Source: Clostridiales bacterium
GTDB taxonomy: Bacteria > Bacillota > Clostridia > Lachnospirales > Lachnospiraceae
Direction: 5' to 3'
Length of the DNA: 40,845 nucleotides
Assembly: GCA_018372435.1 (NCBI GenBank)
Contig: JAHAJA010000040.1
Span: forward strand, 1 to 40,845
In this document: positions 40,838 to 40,845 of the stretch, piece by piece
Layout: each line of letters opens with the position of its first letter
How positions within the stretch are numbered: position 1 is the stretch's first letter
Notes under the pieces: generated by a model
Told to the model about the DNA's origin: nothing
What the model saw: the letters and a program-made list of their open reading frames with translations, nothing else
Databases searched by the model: none
Position numbers and translations under genes: made by a program

Positions 40838-40845
40838 TTTGATAT

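Noticed and set aside
1..40845. CRISPR arrays, tRNA/rRNA genes, insertion sequences, prophage
   Set aside because: No regularly spaced repeats beyond the 27-base pair at the right edge, no transposase or phage proteins, and no cloverleaf or rRNA sequence recognised.

Overview
The window is a low-G+C, AT-rich chromosomal segment from an endospore-forming Firmicute. Three things point to the Lachnospiraceae: a spore-germination receptor operon (gerA type), Firmicute-type GalT and DUF4474/YitT/DUF1700 proteins, and T-box control of argS. The gene set and intergenic repeat style recall Lachnoclostridium (Clostridium) phytofermentans, but that species guess comes from memory and was not searched. 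I see no phage, plasmid, insertion sequence, CRISPR array, tRNA or rRNA. Most genes lie on the minus strand.

Layout: 207-1523 DUF815 AAA+ ATPase; 1563-1980 palindromic repeat DNA; 2009-4134 argS with T-box leader and promoter; 4206-6650 an envelope-stress-like operon (PadR, DUF1700, DUF4097, then PspC); 6725-10676 the Leloir operon galK-galE-galT; 10693-12005 an ArsR-type regulator diverging from a YjfB-like small protein; 12096-13994 araR-araD with an AraR-type operator; 14101-15057 a lysophospholipase-like hydrolase; 15360-16049 a broken GNAT gene and repeats; 16076-19314 a nitrogen cluster (ammonium transporter, P-II protein, NADP-type glutamate dehydrogenase); 19847-25212 YitT, membrane GDPD and a secreted beta-lactamase-fold hydrolase; 25454-27877 a two-gene unit with a solute-binding-like/von Willebrand A protein; 28212-31088 a large GH2 glycosidase; 31350-34089 DUF4474 protein, amidohydrolase and ferredoxin; 34206-38118 the germination operon in the order A-C-small protein-B; 38186-40107 two acyltransferase-fold proteins; 40345-40548 a cold-shock protein.

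The genes are mostly housekeeping and sugar/nitrogen metabolism. The less ordinary content is in regulation and repeats: a dispersed family of hairpins with the core TGTTGCAAAA used as transcription terminators (five copies), at least two diverged palindromic intergenic elements sharing an 11-mer, a terminator whose hairpin contains the argS promoter, a ferredoxin leader with a strongly initiated 10-codon ORF, and a cspA leader with a 21-bp perfect terminator-like stem. The best candidates for under-described protein systems are the SBP-VWA/membrane-helix pair, the ArsR-DNA-binding protein with a 200-residue C-terminal domain, and the small two-helix protein inside the germination operon. Where the longest open frame began upstream of the best ribosome-binding site, I moved the start and said so.
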